A DNA stretch of 64,000 bases from Diphasiastrum complanatum (lineage: Eukaryota; Streptophyta; Lycopodiopsida; Lycopodiales; Lycopodiaceae): positions 21,117,097-21,181,096 of the forward strand of contig CM055098.1 of NCBI GenBank assembly GCA_029204225.1, in the 5' to 3' direction. Each line of letters begins with the position of its first letter. Positions within the stretch are counted from its first letter, which is position 1. The position numbers were made by a program, and so were the translations under genes. Positions 33,703-48,901 of this stretch are shown piece by piece. Below the pieces are notes generated by a model, which saw only the letters and a program-made list of their open reading frames with translations, had not been told where the DNA came from and did not search any database.

Positions 33703-34128
33703 ATGTCTACCAGTGGTAGCGGAGCCCAAGATCTTCTTTCGGTGGAAGAGGACAAGCCTCGAGATCGGATCAATCCAATCGAGTGTGAGGTATTTATACT
33801 ATACTATCTCCCGTGGAAAGGCAAAGGATGAAAGCCCTTTGTCTTTCTGAAGGAGAATCCAATCAATAAGATCGTGGATTCATTTCGATGGAGATGTCGT
33901 CGAAAAAAATCCACGAATGTTTTCTATGACCTCGATGATGACGGTTCCATCATCACGGACATCAGGGGTAAGATCGTCATCAATAGATTGCACTTCCTTA
34001 CTTTTAAATACTTTGGTCACAACTTGTTTAACCCTTGGGAGCAACAAAACCAAGGAAAAAAAGACAACACACTTGAAATATTATACCATGAGTTTTCACT
34101 TGGATCGGGAGGCATAATCAACCAATAA
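33703..34128 (+). pseudogene. unrecognised 141-codon frame with one internal TGA
   Basis: ATG at 33703 begins MSTSGSGAQDLLSVEEDK. The frame meets a single TGA at 33829 and then stays open in the same phase to 34128 (FRWRCRRKKSTNVFYDLDDD, WEQQNQGKKDNTLEILYHEF). It is hydrophilic with acidic and basic clusters, no signal peptide and no known motif. It may be the first exon of a transposon or host gene; I do not recognise it. Confidence 0.4.
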
Positions 34129-34154
34129 ACAATGAAAAACCAACAAACAAAAGT

Positions 34155-34155
34155 A

Positions 34156-34191
<36 letters not shown>

Positions 34192-34193
34192 AA
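34155..34193. repeat. short (TC)n microsatellite
   Basis: CTCTCT run of about 38 bp with one TTT interruption. Confidence 0.85.
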
Positions 34194-34339
34194 AAACTTA
34201 TCTTCAAAAATCCTTGCTCATAAAGTTCTTCACTAATGCATCCATCATTTGCAACAAATGGCTCAAGTCTCCAAAAAGAGCTGGGTACACTTAATTTTTC
34301 ATTTCGCGGGATTTTTTTTGTTCCAAATTTCTGCATGTC

Positions 34340-34650
34340 AGTGCCACGCCAAAGCAAATTTTTTTTTTTGGAAATTTGCCACGATGGCAACACACTTTGT
34401 AAAATTTCTCTGGAGATTTGCCACTCGTGGCATTGCCACGCATGGCAAATTTCCAATCTACGTGGCATTGACATGTGTGGCACTACCATGCACATTCAAA
34501 AATGAAAAAATGTCTTTCCTCCCCCCTTCACAAAACTGGTTGAGGGAAGGGCCTGTGATGGAAATTTTTGATGGCATAGCAGTGCCACGCATCCATTGCG
34601 ATGCACTTTGCCATGCGATTGCCATGGACATTGCCACACAAGTGCCGACG
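34340..34650. repeat. cluster of TTGCCACG-ATGGCAA short palindromes
   Basis: TTGCCACGATGGCAA (34376-34390), TGCCACTCGTGGCA (34419-34432) and TTGCCACGCATGGCAA (34433-34448) are near-perfect inverted repeats. Further half-sites GTGCCACGC, CTACGTGGCA, TGTGTGGCA, TTGCCATGC and GCCATGGACATTGCCAC follow to about 34650. Such clusters are typical of transposon subterminal regions. Confidence 0.65.
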
Positions 34651-34689
34651 GGTCAAATCTGGTCCCCGTCTTATGTGTGTGAAAATGGG

Positions 34690-35244
34690 CATGGCAATGG
34701 GCACATATTTATAGTTGTGAGTCTATCCATTTCTAAAGGAAATGAATATGAAAATACAGATCTACGTATTGAAAGATTCATGAATGTGTGTATGAGAAAT
34801 TATGAAGAACAAGATGATGAATTGCTTAGATTATTTCTAGTAACTTTGGACAATGTTGCTCTTGAATGGTATTCTATATTGAGTCAAAAGAAAATCTACA
34901 ACTGGACAAAACTTAAAACAAGTTGTTAGATAGGTAAAAAAAAATGGAATTAGTCTTTTGAAATCATCAAGTTACGAGCTAAAATTAAACTAAAACAAAA
35001 TGAATCTATCAAATGCTTTGTTGATAGAATCAATTGTTTGGCTAAAAGATTAAGTGAAAGACCAAGAGAAGAGTTTTTCTTATCTTGGTTTACATTAGAT
35101 TTGCCTAATGAACTTGCATATAGTATTCTCTCAAAAGCTCATAAGACTTTTGAGGAAACTATCTCTAGGGCAGTTGCTTTAGAACATGCTAATAAGATGA
35201 TGGCACAACATGCTAAGATGATGAGAGAAGAGTTGGATAGATAG
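34690..35244 (+). pseudogene. retrotransposon gag fragment
   Basis: Frame to 34929 carries RIERFMNVCMRNYEEQDDEL and TLDNVALEWYSIL, the W-containing core typical of retroviral-type gag domains. After a stop and probable shift it resumes at 35038-35244 (NESIKCFVDRINCLAKRL; LDLPNELAYSIL; TISRAVALEHANKMM). No knuckle or protease follows. Confidence 0.6.
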
Positions 35245-37517
<2,273 letters not shown>

Positions 37518-38470
37518 TTACACAGAATCTAGCACACAATCATCGTAGATGTTCGTTGCTTGATTGTTCTATTTTTGCTCCTCTTTTTTGTCACCTACAC
37601 AAACTTGACAAGACAATGACATTAGTTGGAAGTTAAGATTTGATTCATGACAAATTTTTCAAAAATATGGTGTTCTTGAAAGCAATATTTCTATCAGTTG
37701 ATTGCAACAAGGGAAAGAAGCAAAAGTGGTTCCCATTAGTTCACTCAAGGGGAAGAACATTTATATTTTCAAGCTCAACCCAAGTTTGTCAAGACAAGAA
37801 ATTGTGATGATTTTTTTACGAGAGGTAAAACTTTTAGTTTTGACTTAAAAGAGTTTTAATTATAAGTTGATAAAAGTGAGAATATTGACGAATAAGCATA
37901 TTGAGGGATAAATTGTCTAAAGACAAAACAAAATTCAAATACGGTAACTTCCTTGTGTAATCTCTATAGAAAACATTCTAGAGAAAACATTGTTAGTAGA
38001 ATCTAAAAAAAAAATGATCTGAGCTAAATAAATCTACTAAAAAAAACATAGATCTAGCAAATTCAGAAAAAATGCCAAAAAAAATTGAATGTTGTCAGAG
38101 AATAATCATTAGAATAGTTGATGATATATTGTTTTCAACAGATCTGCATATTCCGACTACCATTCCGACCCTATCTATACCTAGTTTGACTGTTAAATAT
38201 GTGTCTTAGCTGCTTGGATAGTGATCGACAAAAGAAACAAAAAATAAATCTAGAAAATAGCAAAATTGACATTCTTATTGGAACAACTACAGAAAATTTT
38301 CCTGCTATCGAATCCAAATTTTGCAAAACAAATCTGCTAAAAAAAAGCTAACACAATGTAGAATACAGATGCATAGATATACACAAAATCTAGAGTAGGT
38401 GTTGGAATAGATATGGATCTACAAAAATAACACAGATCTATTGTAAAGATTTGATCTACACGGATCCAAA
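37518..38470. other. AT-rich spacer with old repeats
   Basis: No gene seen. Contains diverged copies of the same phrases as 36960-37330. Confidence 0.4.
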
Positions 38471-38475
38471 TAGGA

Positions 38476-39166
38476 TGTGAAAGTACTGTACTTTAGGACC
38501 ATAAATGGATCTACAAAAGATCCACAAGAGTGATTGGATGCTTGCTTAACAATCTATCAAAAATCTAGACACACAAAAGTTGATCTAGATTGGCAATTTG
38601 ACAAACAACAAGCATTAACAATCAAAAGTATTGATCAACATTGAAATCCGAGCCCACACATGTGTACTACAGGCTTTAGAACGGCCTTCAACCTGAGAAA
38701 CAACTAGAAATTGATTTGGTTACATTTGGATCACAAAAACTCAATGTACATAGTGAACTAGCTTGAGATTGCCAATGAGCTCCAAAAAATTTCTATCTTC
38801 TCACTATGGGAGCTTGGAATACATAGCAAATTCGACTTCCTTCTTGAAGTTAGGTGGATTTCCAACATGTAATAAGGAAGTTAACTCACCCTTTTTGCCC
38901 TAAAATGAAACCCTAGCGTATTTCCTAGAGTCATGCTTGGTAGATAGCTATTGGTCAAATTTTCACCTTAAATCTAGGATTTAGGTCCTATAAACTAGGA
39001 ATCACTACCAAAATGACATGACCTAACCTACATTAGGAGTGGATTGCCATGTGGCATATTGGCCTCTCAGGTGTGGAACCCACTTATGTACAAAATTTAC
39101 ATTATACTACATGGTTTTTGATCAAGCTAGATTTGCCAATTTTTGGCAATATATACATGTAGCACA
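38476..39166 (-). repeat. 3' LTR (left) of the non-autonomous copia
   Basis: Begins TGTGAAAGTACTGTACTTTAGG, parallel to 42138. The inner end is changed (ATATATACATGTAGCACA instead of TTCTTCACA). CACACATGTGT, an E-box variant of the palindrome in other LTRs, lies near 38655. Confidence 0.82.
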
Positions 39167-39174
39167 CTTCAAAA

Positions 39175-41335
39175 CTATACATCATGCCAAGCCATGGATT
39201 CCAAGGAATTTTGTGCACTTGAAGATACATCAATTAAAATATTAAGTGCATAAATAATGTTGCCAAAGACAACTTGCCTTGCTTGATCCATATGATTGAG
39301 CCTTGATGGCTCCATCTTGATACTCAAGATTCTTCTTGGAGTCCTCGGGTCTTGAGCTTGATCCTCCACTTGACTTGACTCCAAAACATCAATGAATTGA
39401 ATAAGGTGTTGATCCAAAGGTACTTCTTCAAGTTTACAAATCTTCCACTCTTGAAAGATCACATTTTCATCATTCACAAATTCTTTTGTTGAAAACAAGT
39501 AGATTCTACAATCTCTACTTGAAGAGCAAAACACTACCATTATTCCTATCATTGAAGTAGAATAATCTTTGGTCCTTACATTGGAATGATCATGCACAAA
39601 GCATGTGGACACAAAGATTTCCAAAGCAAATGATGTTTCATCTTTTATGACTCTATTCAAAAAATTACAAAAATAGTTATCTAATGAAATTGCCTTATCA
39701 ACAACAAATGTAGATTTCAAAGCATCCGATTTCATTGTCTTGTCATACAAAGTAATAAACACCATGAATATTAAAGGTAAGAAACAAGTCACCTCATGTC
39801 TACTTCTATTTTCCAAAAAGTATTCAAAGATAGTAGACTCTCCAATGCTCACCACCCTTGCAAGATGCACACTTGAATGGACAATTTGCATGCAATTTGA
39901 TGACTCGGCCATTGTCATTGAGGACTCCCTTGGAACTCTCATGCTTTGAGGCTCATCCTCAAGATCTTCCTCCTTTTGATGCTCCTCTTCAATGCAAGCA
40001 AGATCACACTTTGCCAAGATCTCCTCTTGCGTGATCTCCTCCTTTGCCAAGCTCATTCTTTCAAAAGCAACACTAGCTTCCAACTTAAACAATCTTCCAT
40101 GTTTAAATCCCTTTGCAATGCAAACATCATTATTCAAGATGAAGCAAACACCATGCTTAAAGTGGACATCCAAGTCACTTTCTAAGAGTAGACCAACACT
40201 AAGCATATTCTTGGTGATTGATGGTACATAAAGGACATTTTCTAGATCCATGCATTTTGAGGATTCTAGATACAAAGAGATAGTGCCAACACCATCTATC
40301 CTACACTCTTCATCATTTGCAGTAAAGACAAACTTTTTAGCATCATTGAAAGAGTGTAAGGTTGAGAAAAAGTCCTTTTCACAAGACATGTGGGAGCTAG
40401 ACCCACTGTCGATCCACCAATTGTCTTTTGAATTGCTATTGCTTGTTGGTGAGGATGTAGATGCCATCAAGAATACATCTACTTCATCCTCCTCCTCCTC
40501 CTTTGCAAGGTTTCCTTGTTTGTCCTCCTCCACTTGTGCTCTTAGCCTCTTGTAGCATTCAGATGCATAATGCCCCTTCTTTCCACAAAAGAAGCATTTT
40601 TGCTTTGACTTGTCCTTTGAGCTTGATGCATCATCCTCTTCTTTGGCCTCCCTTGGATGCTTCTTCTTTCCATTGGTCTTCTTTTTTCCCTTGAATGAGA
40701 AATTGGCTTTCTCATCACCATTCTGCAACGACAAGAAACTCATCCTAGATTTTGCATGGAGCATCCTACAGTACTCTTCAGCCACTAATACACTATGAAG
40801 TTTTTCTATAGTTGGCAAAGTGTCTTGGATGGCAAAACTTTGGACCAAATTTGCAAAGTCATCTCCTAGACCATTAAGGACAATTTGTGCAAGCTCTCCA
40901 TCATGAATCTTCTCTCCAATGGAAGCCAACTCCCTATTCAGAGACTTGATTCTGAGTACATAATCTTCTGCACCTTCCTCACTTCTCCTCATGGTTTGCA
41001 AAATTTGATTTCTAAGCATAAGAACTCTAGAAGTGTTGCTAGACTCATAGATTGATTTTAAAGACTCCCAAGCCTCTTTAGCACTAGTACAAGCTAATAC
41101 TTCTCTCAACAAATCCTTGCTCACATTCATCTTCACACAATGAAGTGCAAGCCTAGATCTCTTCTTGTATCTAGCTAACTCATGTGCACCTAGAGGTTCA
41201 TCTTCATCTTCAAACAAGAACTCATAAAGGTCTTGGAGCACCAAGAGTGACTCTAGCCTAACCTTCCAAATAGCATAATGTAGAATTCAACCTCTCACTA
41301 GTTTCTAGAAGGTATGCTCCAGCAGATTCCATCTT
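39175..41335 (-). CDS. copia gag-protease fused to non-standard C-terminal region
   Basis: An open frame of 689 codons runs from 41244 to 39175. The original start is at about 41335 (MESAGAYLLETSERLN), but a one-base shift near 41285 separates it. Order: UBN2-type gag; CCHC knuckle near residue 215 (CFFCGKKGHYASECY); retropepsin motif WWIDSGSSSHM near 278; pre-integrase-like LYVPSITKNMLSVG. Where integrase should be (about residues 390-545) there is unrelated acidic then hydrophobic sequence without HHCC or DDE residues. It resumes with copia linker sequence (STKEFVNDENVIFQEW; MEPSRLNHMDQARQV) and stops before RT. The long open frame despite loss of the enzymes is unusual; a trans-mobilised gag carrier is one reading, chance another. 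Confidence 0.8.
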
Positions 41336-42124
41336 ACTAGTGACTTCTACAAACAAGAAATAGATTGGATTGACTTGAAACTCACAAAGGTCTCACACTT
41401 GCAGTGTTTCACTCAAATTTGATTTCTAATCCAACAAATGGACTTATAATCTCAGTTCTATCACTCCCTCACAAAGCTGGAATGAAGATAAGATGAAGTG
41501 AAAACTACTTTCAAACAAATCTTGCCAAGAAATGAATTTGATTGTCTCTAGAAACTCACTAAGTTCTCTCTCTTGTAGTTTTTCACTCAAATTAGATTTT
41601 TAATCCAACAAATGGAACTATAATCTCAGTTCTAGCACTCCCTCACAAAGTTGGAATGCAGATAAGATGATGTGAAATCTACTTACAATCAAATCTTGTC
41701 AATTTTGGCTATTTTTGGACAATAACATGACTAAATCCCCCTCACACTTTTTGATGTACTCTCAAGACCTGTAAAACAAGTTTAGAGGACCTGATTTCAG
41801 CCTAGATTAATTAGACTTCATGACCCTATGTCAAATCTAATCAATGGCACTCAATCTTGGTAGCTTATTCTAAGATTTCCACCAAAAATTATATCAAAAG
41901 CTCACAAATTGAATTTCTTTGGATAAAATAAATAACATGCTTTAAATGCAGGGTCAGAGGTGCCCACACATGTGGACAATACGGATTTGGACCCCTACCA
42001 AGTTTGGGATCAAATCTCCTCACCAAAATCAAGATTCTAGCTTGCCCTCTCAATACTAGTTTTTAGCACCAAAACTTGCTAAAAATGGATTTGCATTAGA
42101 TCAATGGCTTATGCTCTTGTACTT
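41336..42124 (-). other. leader of non-autonomous copia
   Basis: Noncoding. Contains a repeated block of about 190 bp: CTCACTTGCAGTGTTTCACTCAAATT-like sequence near 41390 recurs near 41575 with AATCTCAGTTCTA and CACTCCCTCACAAAG. Confidence 0.65.
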
Positions 42125-42137
42125 GGCTCTGATACCA
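42125..42137 (-). other. tRNA-Met primer binding site
   Basis: GGCTCTGATACCA on plus, a perfect reverse complement of TGGTATCAGAGCC, directly at the LTR edge. Confidence 0.9.
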
Positions 42138-42839
42138 TGTGAAAGTACTGTACTCTAGGACCATAAATGGATCTATGAAAGATCCACAAGAGTGATTGGA
42201 TGCTTGCTTAACAATCTATCAAAAAACTAGACACACAAAAGTTGATCTAGATTGGCAATTTGACAAACAACAAGCATTAACAATCAAAAGCATTGATCAA
42301 CATTAAAATCCGAGCCCACACATTTGTACTACAGGCTGTAGTACCGCCTTCAATGTGAGAAACAAGTAGAAATTGATTTGGTTTCATTTGGATCACAAAA
42401 ACTCAATGTACATAGTGAACTAGCTTGAGATTGGCAATGAGCTCCAAAAAATTTCTATCTTCTCACTATGGGAGCTTGGAATACATAGCAAATTCGATTG
42501 CCTTCTTGAATTTAGGTGGATTTCCAGCATGTAATAAGGAATTTAACTCACCCTTCTTGCCTTAAAATGGAACCCTAGTCTGTTTCCTAGAGTCATGCTT
42601 GGTAGATAGCTAGTTGGTCAAATTTTCACCTTAAATCTAGGACTAAGGTCCTATAAACTAGGAATCACTACCAAAATGACATGACCAACCCTATGGACTT
42701 GACCTAACCTACATTAGGAGTGGATTTCCATGTGGCATCTTGGCCTCACATGTGTGGAATCCACTTATGTACAAAATTTACATTATACTACATGGTTTTT
42801 GATCAAGCTATATTTGCCAATTTTTGGCAATTCTTCACA
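42138..42839 (-). repeat. 5' LTR (right) of the non-autonomous copia
   Basis: TGTGAAAGTACTG to AATTCTTCACA, with inverted ends TGTGAA and TTCACA. It carries an extra CCCTATGGACTTGAC-containing segment near 42690 absent from the left copy. Confidence 0.88.
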
Positions 42840-42844
42840 TAGGA

Positions 42845-43220
<376 letters not shown>

Positions 43221-43329
43221 ACATCCAACATTGCACAAAAGTTCCATATTTCATCTTCTTTTTTGTCACCTACACAAACATGACAAGACAATGGGACTAC
43301 ATTGATGACAAACAAAAATAGAGATTTGG

Positions 43330-43782
43330 TGTTACATCCATGTCTTATATAAGGGAATCAGAATAATTCTTGACGTGGATAGCCAGTCACTCTCGTGTAT
43401 GTGGTTATTAGTTATGCCTCGTCATTCTGGGCTTGTCCGATAAAGTGATTAATAATCATATGAGGGCCCAGACCTATAATTGGACATAGGAGCACTTGCA
43501 TGGTGTATGACTGCTATAATGCAAGAATAGGAGATCAATAGCTTAATATAGGTTGCATGGGGATCCTAAGGAGAATATTCTCTCATCTTGGAGAGAATAC
43601 ATACTATGGAAACTCGCCCATCTCCCTATTGGAATTTCTGATTCTTGAGCCAGGTTTCCTCTCCTCTCTTGCATTCATTCACCATGGCATGGGGGTGGGT
43701 TAAGTGGTTAGGGTATCGACTAGCCATTTTCTGTTGGTTGGGTGGTTTTTCTCCACAGGTGTCCTTTTGGTTGTTTGCAACA
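43330..43782 (+). repeat. gypsy-type LTR
   Basis: Starts TGTTACATCCATG and probably ends TTTGCAACA. A primer-site-like TGGTATCAGAGC follows at 43819-43830 after a 36-bp spacer. An inverted partner lies at 26735-27072. No second LTR copy is seen to the right, so it is a solo or truncated element. Confidence 0.6.
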
Positions 43783-45799
43783 AGATCTAGTCCGATTTTC
43801 ACTAGGCGATCATTATAGTGGTATCAGAGCTTGGATTTGCACCTTCTTGTTTATCTAGTTTTTGGTGGATTCTCCTTGCATGTTGCTTCTAGGTGGTATG
43901 ATTTTTTGACGATTTTTTATGATTTTTCACTAGAATTGGAAATTTTTGCATGGAATTGGTCATAGCTACTGATCTTGTTCATTTTTCAGATTGTACTTGT
44001 TGTTTTACAGTCATTATCAAGTGGATCTGATGATTTCATGCCGGTTGAATTGTCAAAAGGATGCTAAGATAGTGATTTTAGACCAAAATTTGGGGTTTTT
44101 GGGCTAGAAATGGGCTATAGAATTTATATTTGATTAAAATTAGAACTTGTAGTGCTTGCATGTAATGTATTTATAGGGATTTGGATTGGATTGCACTCAA
44201 TTTTGATCCACAAATTTTGGTCAAAATTGGTCAAAAAACATGGTTTTTTGATGGTTTCTGGACAAATTTTCTGGTAATTCATAGAATTCATAGCCAATAA
44301 TTTGCGTGAAAGTTGTCAGAGATGAAGCTGTCCTAAGGCTCTCATGAAGTTTGGTTAGGATTGGACACTAGTAAGGGTCTCAAAATGTCAAAAAATAGTG
44401 TATTTTTAAGGATTTTTGAGCATGAATACCTATAAAATGGTGGTTTGAACCTGTTGGAACTCAATACAAGCCTAAAAATTTGGTGTCTTGTAGAGAAAGT
44501 TATGGCTATCTGAAGTTTATCAATTTTTGAACTAAAATTTGAAAATTTTCTGAATTGTTCTGATGCATGCATGCATGTAACTCAATGCAGTGCTCTTTTG
44601 TTGTTGAAAATGTATGGATGGACCTATATGCATGTTTGGATGGATGGTACATGGGTGTTCAGTAGATTTATCAGAGAAAATTTCATGCATGATTCTATTT
44701 TTAACAATTCTAGTTCAAAAAGCTGATTTCTCAATTTTTAGGCAATTTACGTAAAAATTTGATTTTTTTGAAAATCACTGCATGTCATGTTTAGGGTGTT
44801 TCAGAATTCTTTAGAAATGAGATGGTAACTGTGAAACTGCAAAATCGATGTTTTAGATTGATTTTCATAGTTTAGGTCCATATCGAACAGAATTTGAAAA
44901 TTTCAAATTACGTAAAATTTGAAATAACCATGGATGTTTTGGATTTGTTCTAATTCGTTGGTAATTGATCAAACAAAAATTGCTCGTGAAGTGAATGACC
45001 TTTCTGAGTTGATTTCAGTCAATTTTTTAAGGTCATAGTACCTTTCACTTTTTGTTGAAGATTTTTGGGAATTTGTCAATTAAGGAGCATTTCTTGTTTT
45101 TTTTAGGATCAATAAAGACCAAGAATATCGTAAATCTTATTGAAACAGATTGTATGCTGATTCATAAAGAGATTTGACAATAATTAAGTGCGGCACTTAA
45201 TCAACCATAGATAGAAAGGGCGAATGCATATTGCTCTTCATGAGATACCATGGCACACTAGGCCAATCCAAAGAGATTTACCTTGAGATCATCACTCATC
45301 TTAGACAAGAGTTTAAACTGAGAGCTTCGAACATTGACTGCTATGTGGTCTTTAAATTAGTTGAGATAGGCCTGCACGCACTATCTACTGATGTCTAACA
45401 TTTGTCAGTATGAATCTCATTTTGATTGCTCGTCATGTGTTGCCCCACCCAAGCAATTTTCTTGATAGCAATGTTATTAGAATATTAGATTTACATTAAG
45501 CATAAATAGAATATACATGGATTAGATGTTGGCATGTCTTTAACAAATTTTATTATATTTGTTCAAAACATACGGTCTCATAATGATTACTTATGATGTG
45601 GTATAGAGTAGCTGGCTACAGTGTGTATATGTCATCGAGAATGTCATCATCATCATTCATCTTATGATCACAATAGCAGGTATATATTGTTATTGATATT
45701 GATATCAATTGCACTTTATTTGTTATTTGAATATGAGTGTATAATTTTTCTTGCAAATTTATTCTTATAATGACATTTTATTGGAATTATAAATTCTAG
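43783..45799 (+). other. noncoding leader-like DNA after the LTR
   Basis: AT-rich, no coding region recognised. It begins with the primer site and contains repeated TTTTTGG/AAAATTTG phrases. A reading near 45180-45380 is open over short distances but lacks motifs. Confidence 0.4.
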
Positions 45800-46662
45800 G
45801 AAAATTATCGTACCTCCACGTGATTTAGAGAAAGAAAAAAGAATTGAGCTCTCTCACAAAAAAAAGGAGCAATCAAAACTAAAGTACAATGAACAACTAT
45901 TGACTGGTTCATCTTCAAGCTCTTCCATCAGTCAACGTAGACTGCCTATTGATCCATCACATGTATGTATATTGATTTATGTCATTATTTTTTTATTTGT
46001 AATAGTGATGTAATCCGATTTGCTCTTTGAATATAGTATATTGCTCTTTGGAAAGCCGAGACACCACTCCATCACAAATGAAGGTTGAAAATGCACTAAA
46101 TGTACAAAGACTATTTTGTCAATTTTTGTCACATGTTATAATTTGTCAATTTTCACTTGAATGACACTGAAAGAATTTGTGCGATTTGCAATTGGATTAT
46201 TGGACCAGTTTCAACCAGAATATGATGAGAGGATACCATGTACATGCACACAAAAGGCCTTAGGATTCGGACAAGGAGGATTGTCAACGAAAATATTTGG
46301 GCCAATGTGCACACATAGAATCCAAGAGTACGAGAGGTAAACTCTTTAAAGTGTTTTTCAAAAATGCTTTAATTTTTGACCCTTAGACACTTAAAGTATA
46401 GTTTGGCCAATAAATATTGAGCGATAGGATGAGTGCCATGACACTTTGATTAATCTCTCACTTGCTTCTAAAAGGAAAAATCCAAATAGAATATTTAGAT
46501 GAAGTTAATCTCTCACCTGCTTCTAAAAGGAAAAATCCAAATAGAATGATTAGATGAAGTTAATCTCTCACTTGTTTTTAAAAGAAAAAATCCAAATAGA
46601 ATGATTAGATGTAGTTAATCTTGATTTCCATATTCAATCACCCATAATAGACTCATTTATGT

Positions 46663-46664
<2 letters not shown>

Positions 46665-46746
<82 letters not shown>
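46665..46746. repeat. (GA)n microsatellite, 41 units
   Basis: Pure GA run between two exon-like pieces of the SET-like gene. Confidence 0.97.
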
Positions 46747-46748
<2 letters not shown>

Positions 46749-47087
46749 ATGAAAGAGTTAAAGGTAACCAACACTCTCAATTCTAGGAAGGTGTGTAGCC
46801 CTTGTTTTCTTCCGTTAAAGACGTGGTTCAAATGTTTTTTGTTGGAAGATGAGTTCCACAAAAAAGCCCAAACGCCATAGGGAGAGAGCATGTGGTGACA
46901 TTCTGGAGTAGGATATAATCGTGTGGTTCGGGAGTTTTGATTAGCACTCTATAATGTTCTCTCTGTTTTTCTCTTCATGTGTGTTTAGGGTCGGTGTGGG
47001 TGGGTGTGTGTATGCGTGCGTGTGTTTGTGTGTGTGTTTCATGCTACTGGTTTATGGTTTGTGTTATATATTAATTTATGTTTCATG

Positions 47088-47288
<201 letters not shown>

Positions 47289-48127
47289 GATACATCTAAC
47301 ATTTTCAACTTTTGCAGAAGGACCATAAGTTGGTTTCAAGAAAAAGAGTTGCAAGAGAGATCGAGAATATTATTGATAGGATAAAGTACATGAATATTGA
47401 TTTTGGATCATCATTGGCCCTAGATGATGCTCTTGTTGATGATGACCCCTTGCATGATATAATTAGTTCATCAATGCCTTGTGATTCAATCCATGTTTCC
47501 AAATCTCTAGAACGTTCTTACCACCCAACCACACCTATCCTAGATGTTGCACATGAATCCTCCACGATACTCCACGTGGATTCCACAAACTTGACCACCC
47601 CTTTAAAAAAGAGGACACGTCTTGGACGTATTATGACTAGTTTGAAAGATAATTGCAAATTACTACGCACTGTTGATGTGTCAAAAGACATTCTAGGTTC
47701 TTTGTCTGACCTTCCTCTTCCACCTAGCTTGCAACCATTAGTAAAAACTTTTATAAGAAGTAGATATTCGTGTTGGCCACTCCAATCACCATTACCATTA
47801 AATGGAACACGATTTACGTATTGGGGTCGAATGTACATGATCATGCCTAGTCAACACTTTCCTGAGGCTGGTTTGGGCCTTTTTGCATTGAGTAGTATTG
47901 AGGTCTCTTCAAATAGTGTTGTGACTTTGATGCCATATGCAGGACCTCAATACAATTGGGGTGATTGGCATGCTTTGTGTCGTCACCAATGGAGGATGCA
48001 AGTATATGGCTTGAATTCAAATGCTTGTTCTTTAGAGGAGCAACGCATGCAAGGAGGCAACATCTCAAGGGCAAATCGTACATACATTGATGGACGTCCA
48101 GATGTGCATGGAAACATTGCTGCATAT

Positions 48128-48888
48128 TGTGAAGAATTGAAAAAGATTATCTATGTTAGATATAGGGGTCTTATGTGTTTTACATCAAGCATCTAGGTGT
48201 AGGATGTTGATAGGAATAAATTTGGCATAGATGGCAAATTATGCATTTCCACTTGTAATGCCACTATTGAGCCAAAATAGAGTAAGAGGCTAAACACTTG
48301 CTAATTAGAGTGTAGACAAGTGTAAAGTTTTTGTTTGATGAATTCCAAGAGGTCCAATAGGATTTAGAGGTGGAACCTTGTGAGGTCCAATAGGAAATTG
48401 AGGTGTGCTTGAATGTAGTCCAATAGAATTAAGAGGTGCATAGATCAATGATCCAATAGGATCAAGAGGTGACAAAATATGGTCCAATCATAGTTAAGCA
48501 TAGTGGTAGCTCGTGGACCTACTAGTATCATTGTACTCCTCATTTTGAATGCAATTGATTTGGTGATTTCATGGATTTTGTGAGTTATTGGATTTCTAGC
48601 TTTCTCTCTCTACCCGAGAGCTCATGATGTATTCTCTCTCTCTACCTGAGGAGAGAAACTTGTTTTAACTTAGATTATTTTTTGAATACTTCCCACACGT
48701 GTGAGTGAAAGTTGGAAGTGATTGAATGCATGTAGTAGTGTGTTTTTGCCTTAGGATTCAAGATTGATCTTGAATCTCAATCTAGTCTTGATCTTGAATC
48801 TCAATCTACTCTTGATCTTGGTGCATCTACACACCTTAGGAGATCACAAGTACATGTAGTGGACAGTCCACACGTGTGAAATTCAACA
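48128..48888 (+). repeat. 5' LTR, family II
   Basis: TGTGAAGAATTG to ATTCAACA. CCAAT array at 48354-48488 with 33-bp steps, CACACGTGTG at 48694-48703 and 48869-48878. It has an extra CTTGAATCTCAATCTA repeat near 48790 compared with 6892-7627. Confidence 0.92.
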
Positions 48889-48901
48889 TGGTATCAGAGC
48901 C
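48889..48901 (+). other. tRNA-Met primer binding site
   Basis: TGGTATCAGAGCC immediately after the LTR. Confidence 0.92.

Larger units (their letters stand above)
38476..42839 (-). mobile_element. non-autonomous copia element with TAGGA target duplication
   Basis: LTRs at 38476-39166 and 42138-42839 in the same orientation; TAGGA immediately outside at 38471-38475 and 42840-42844. Primer site rc (GGCTCTGATACCA) at 42125-42137. The inside holds gag, knuckle and protease, a replaced integrase region and the linker before RT. RT, RNase H and polypurine tract are missing. Thus it inserted as a unit but cannot move by its own enzymes. Confidence 0.88.

Noticed and set aside
34249-34929. 226-codon plus-strand frame
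   Set aside because: Its first two thirds translate the palindrome cluster and T runs; only the last third shows gag-like sequence, which is annotated separately.
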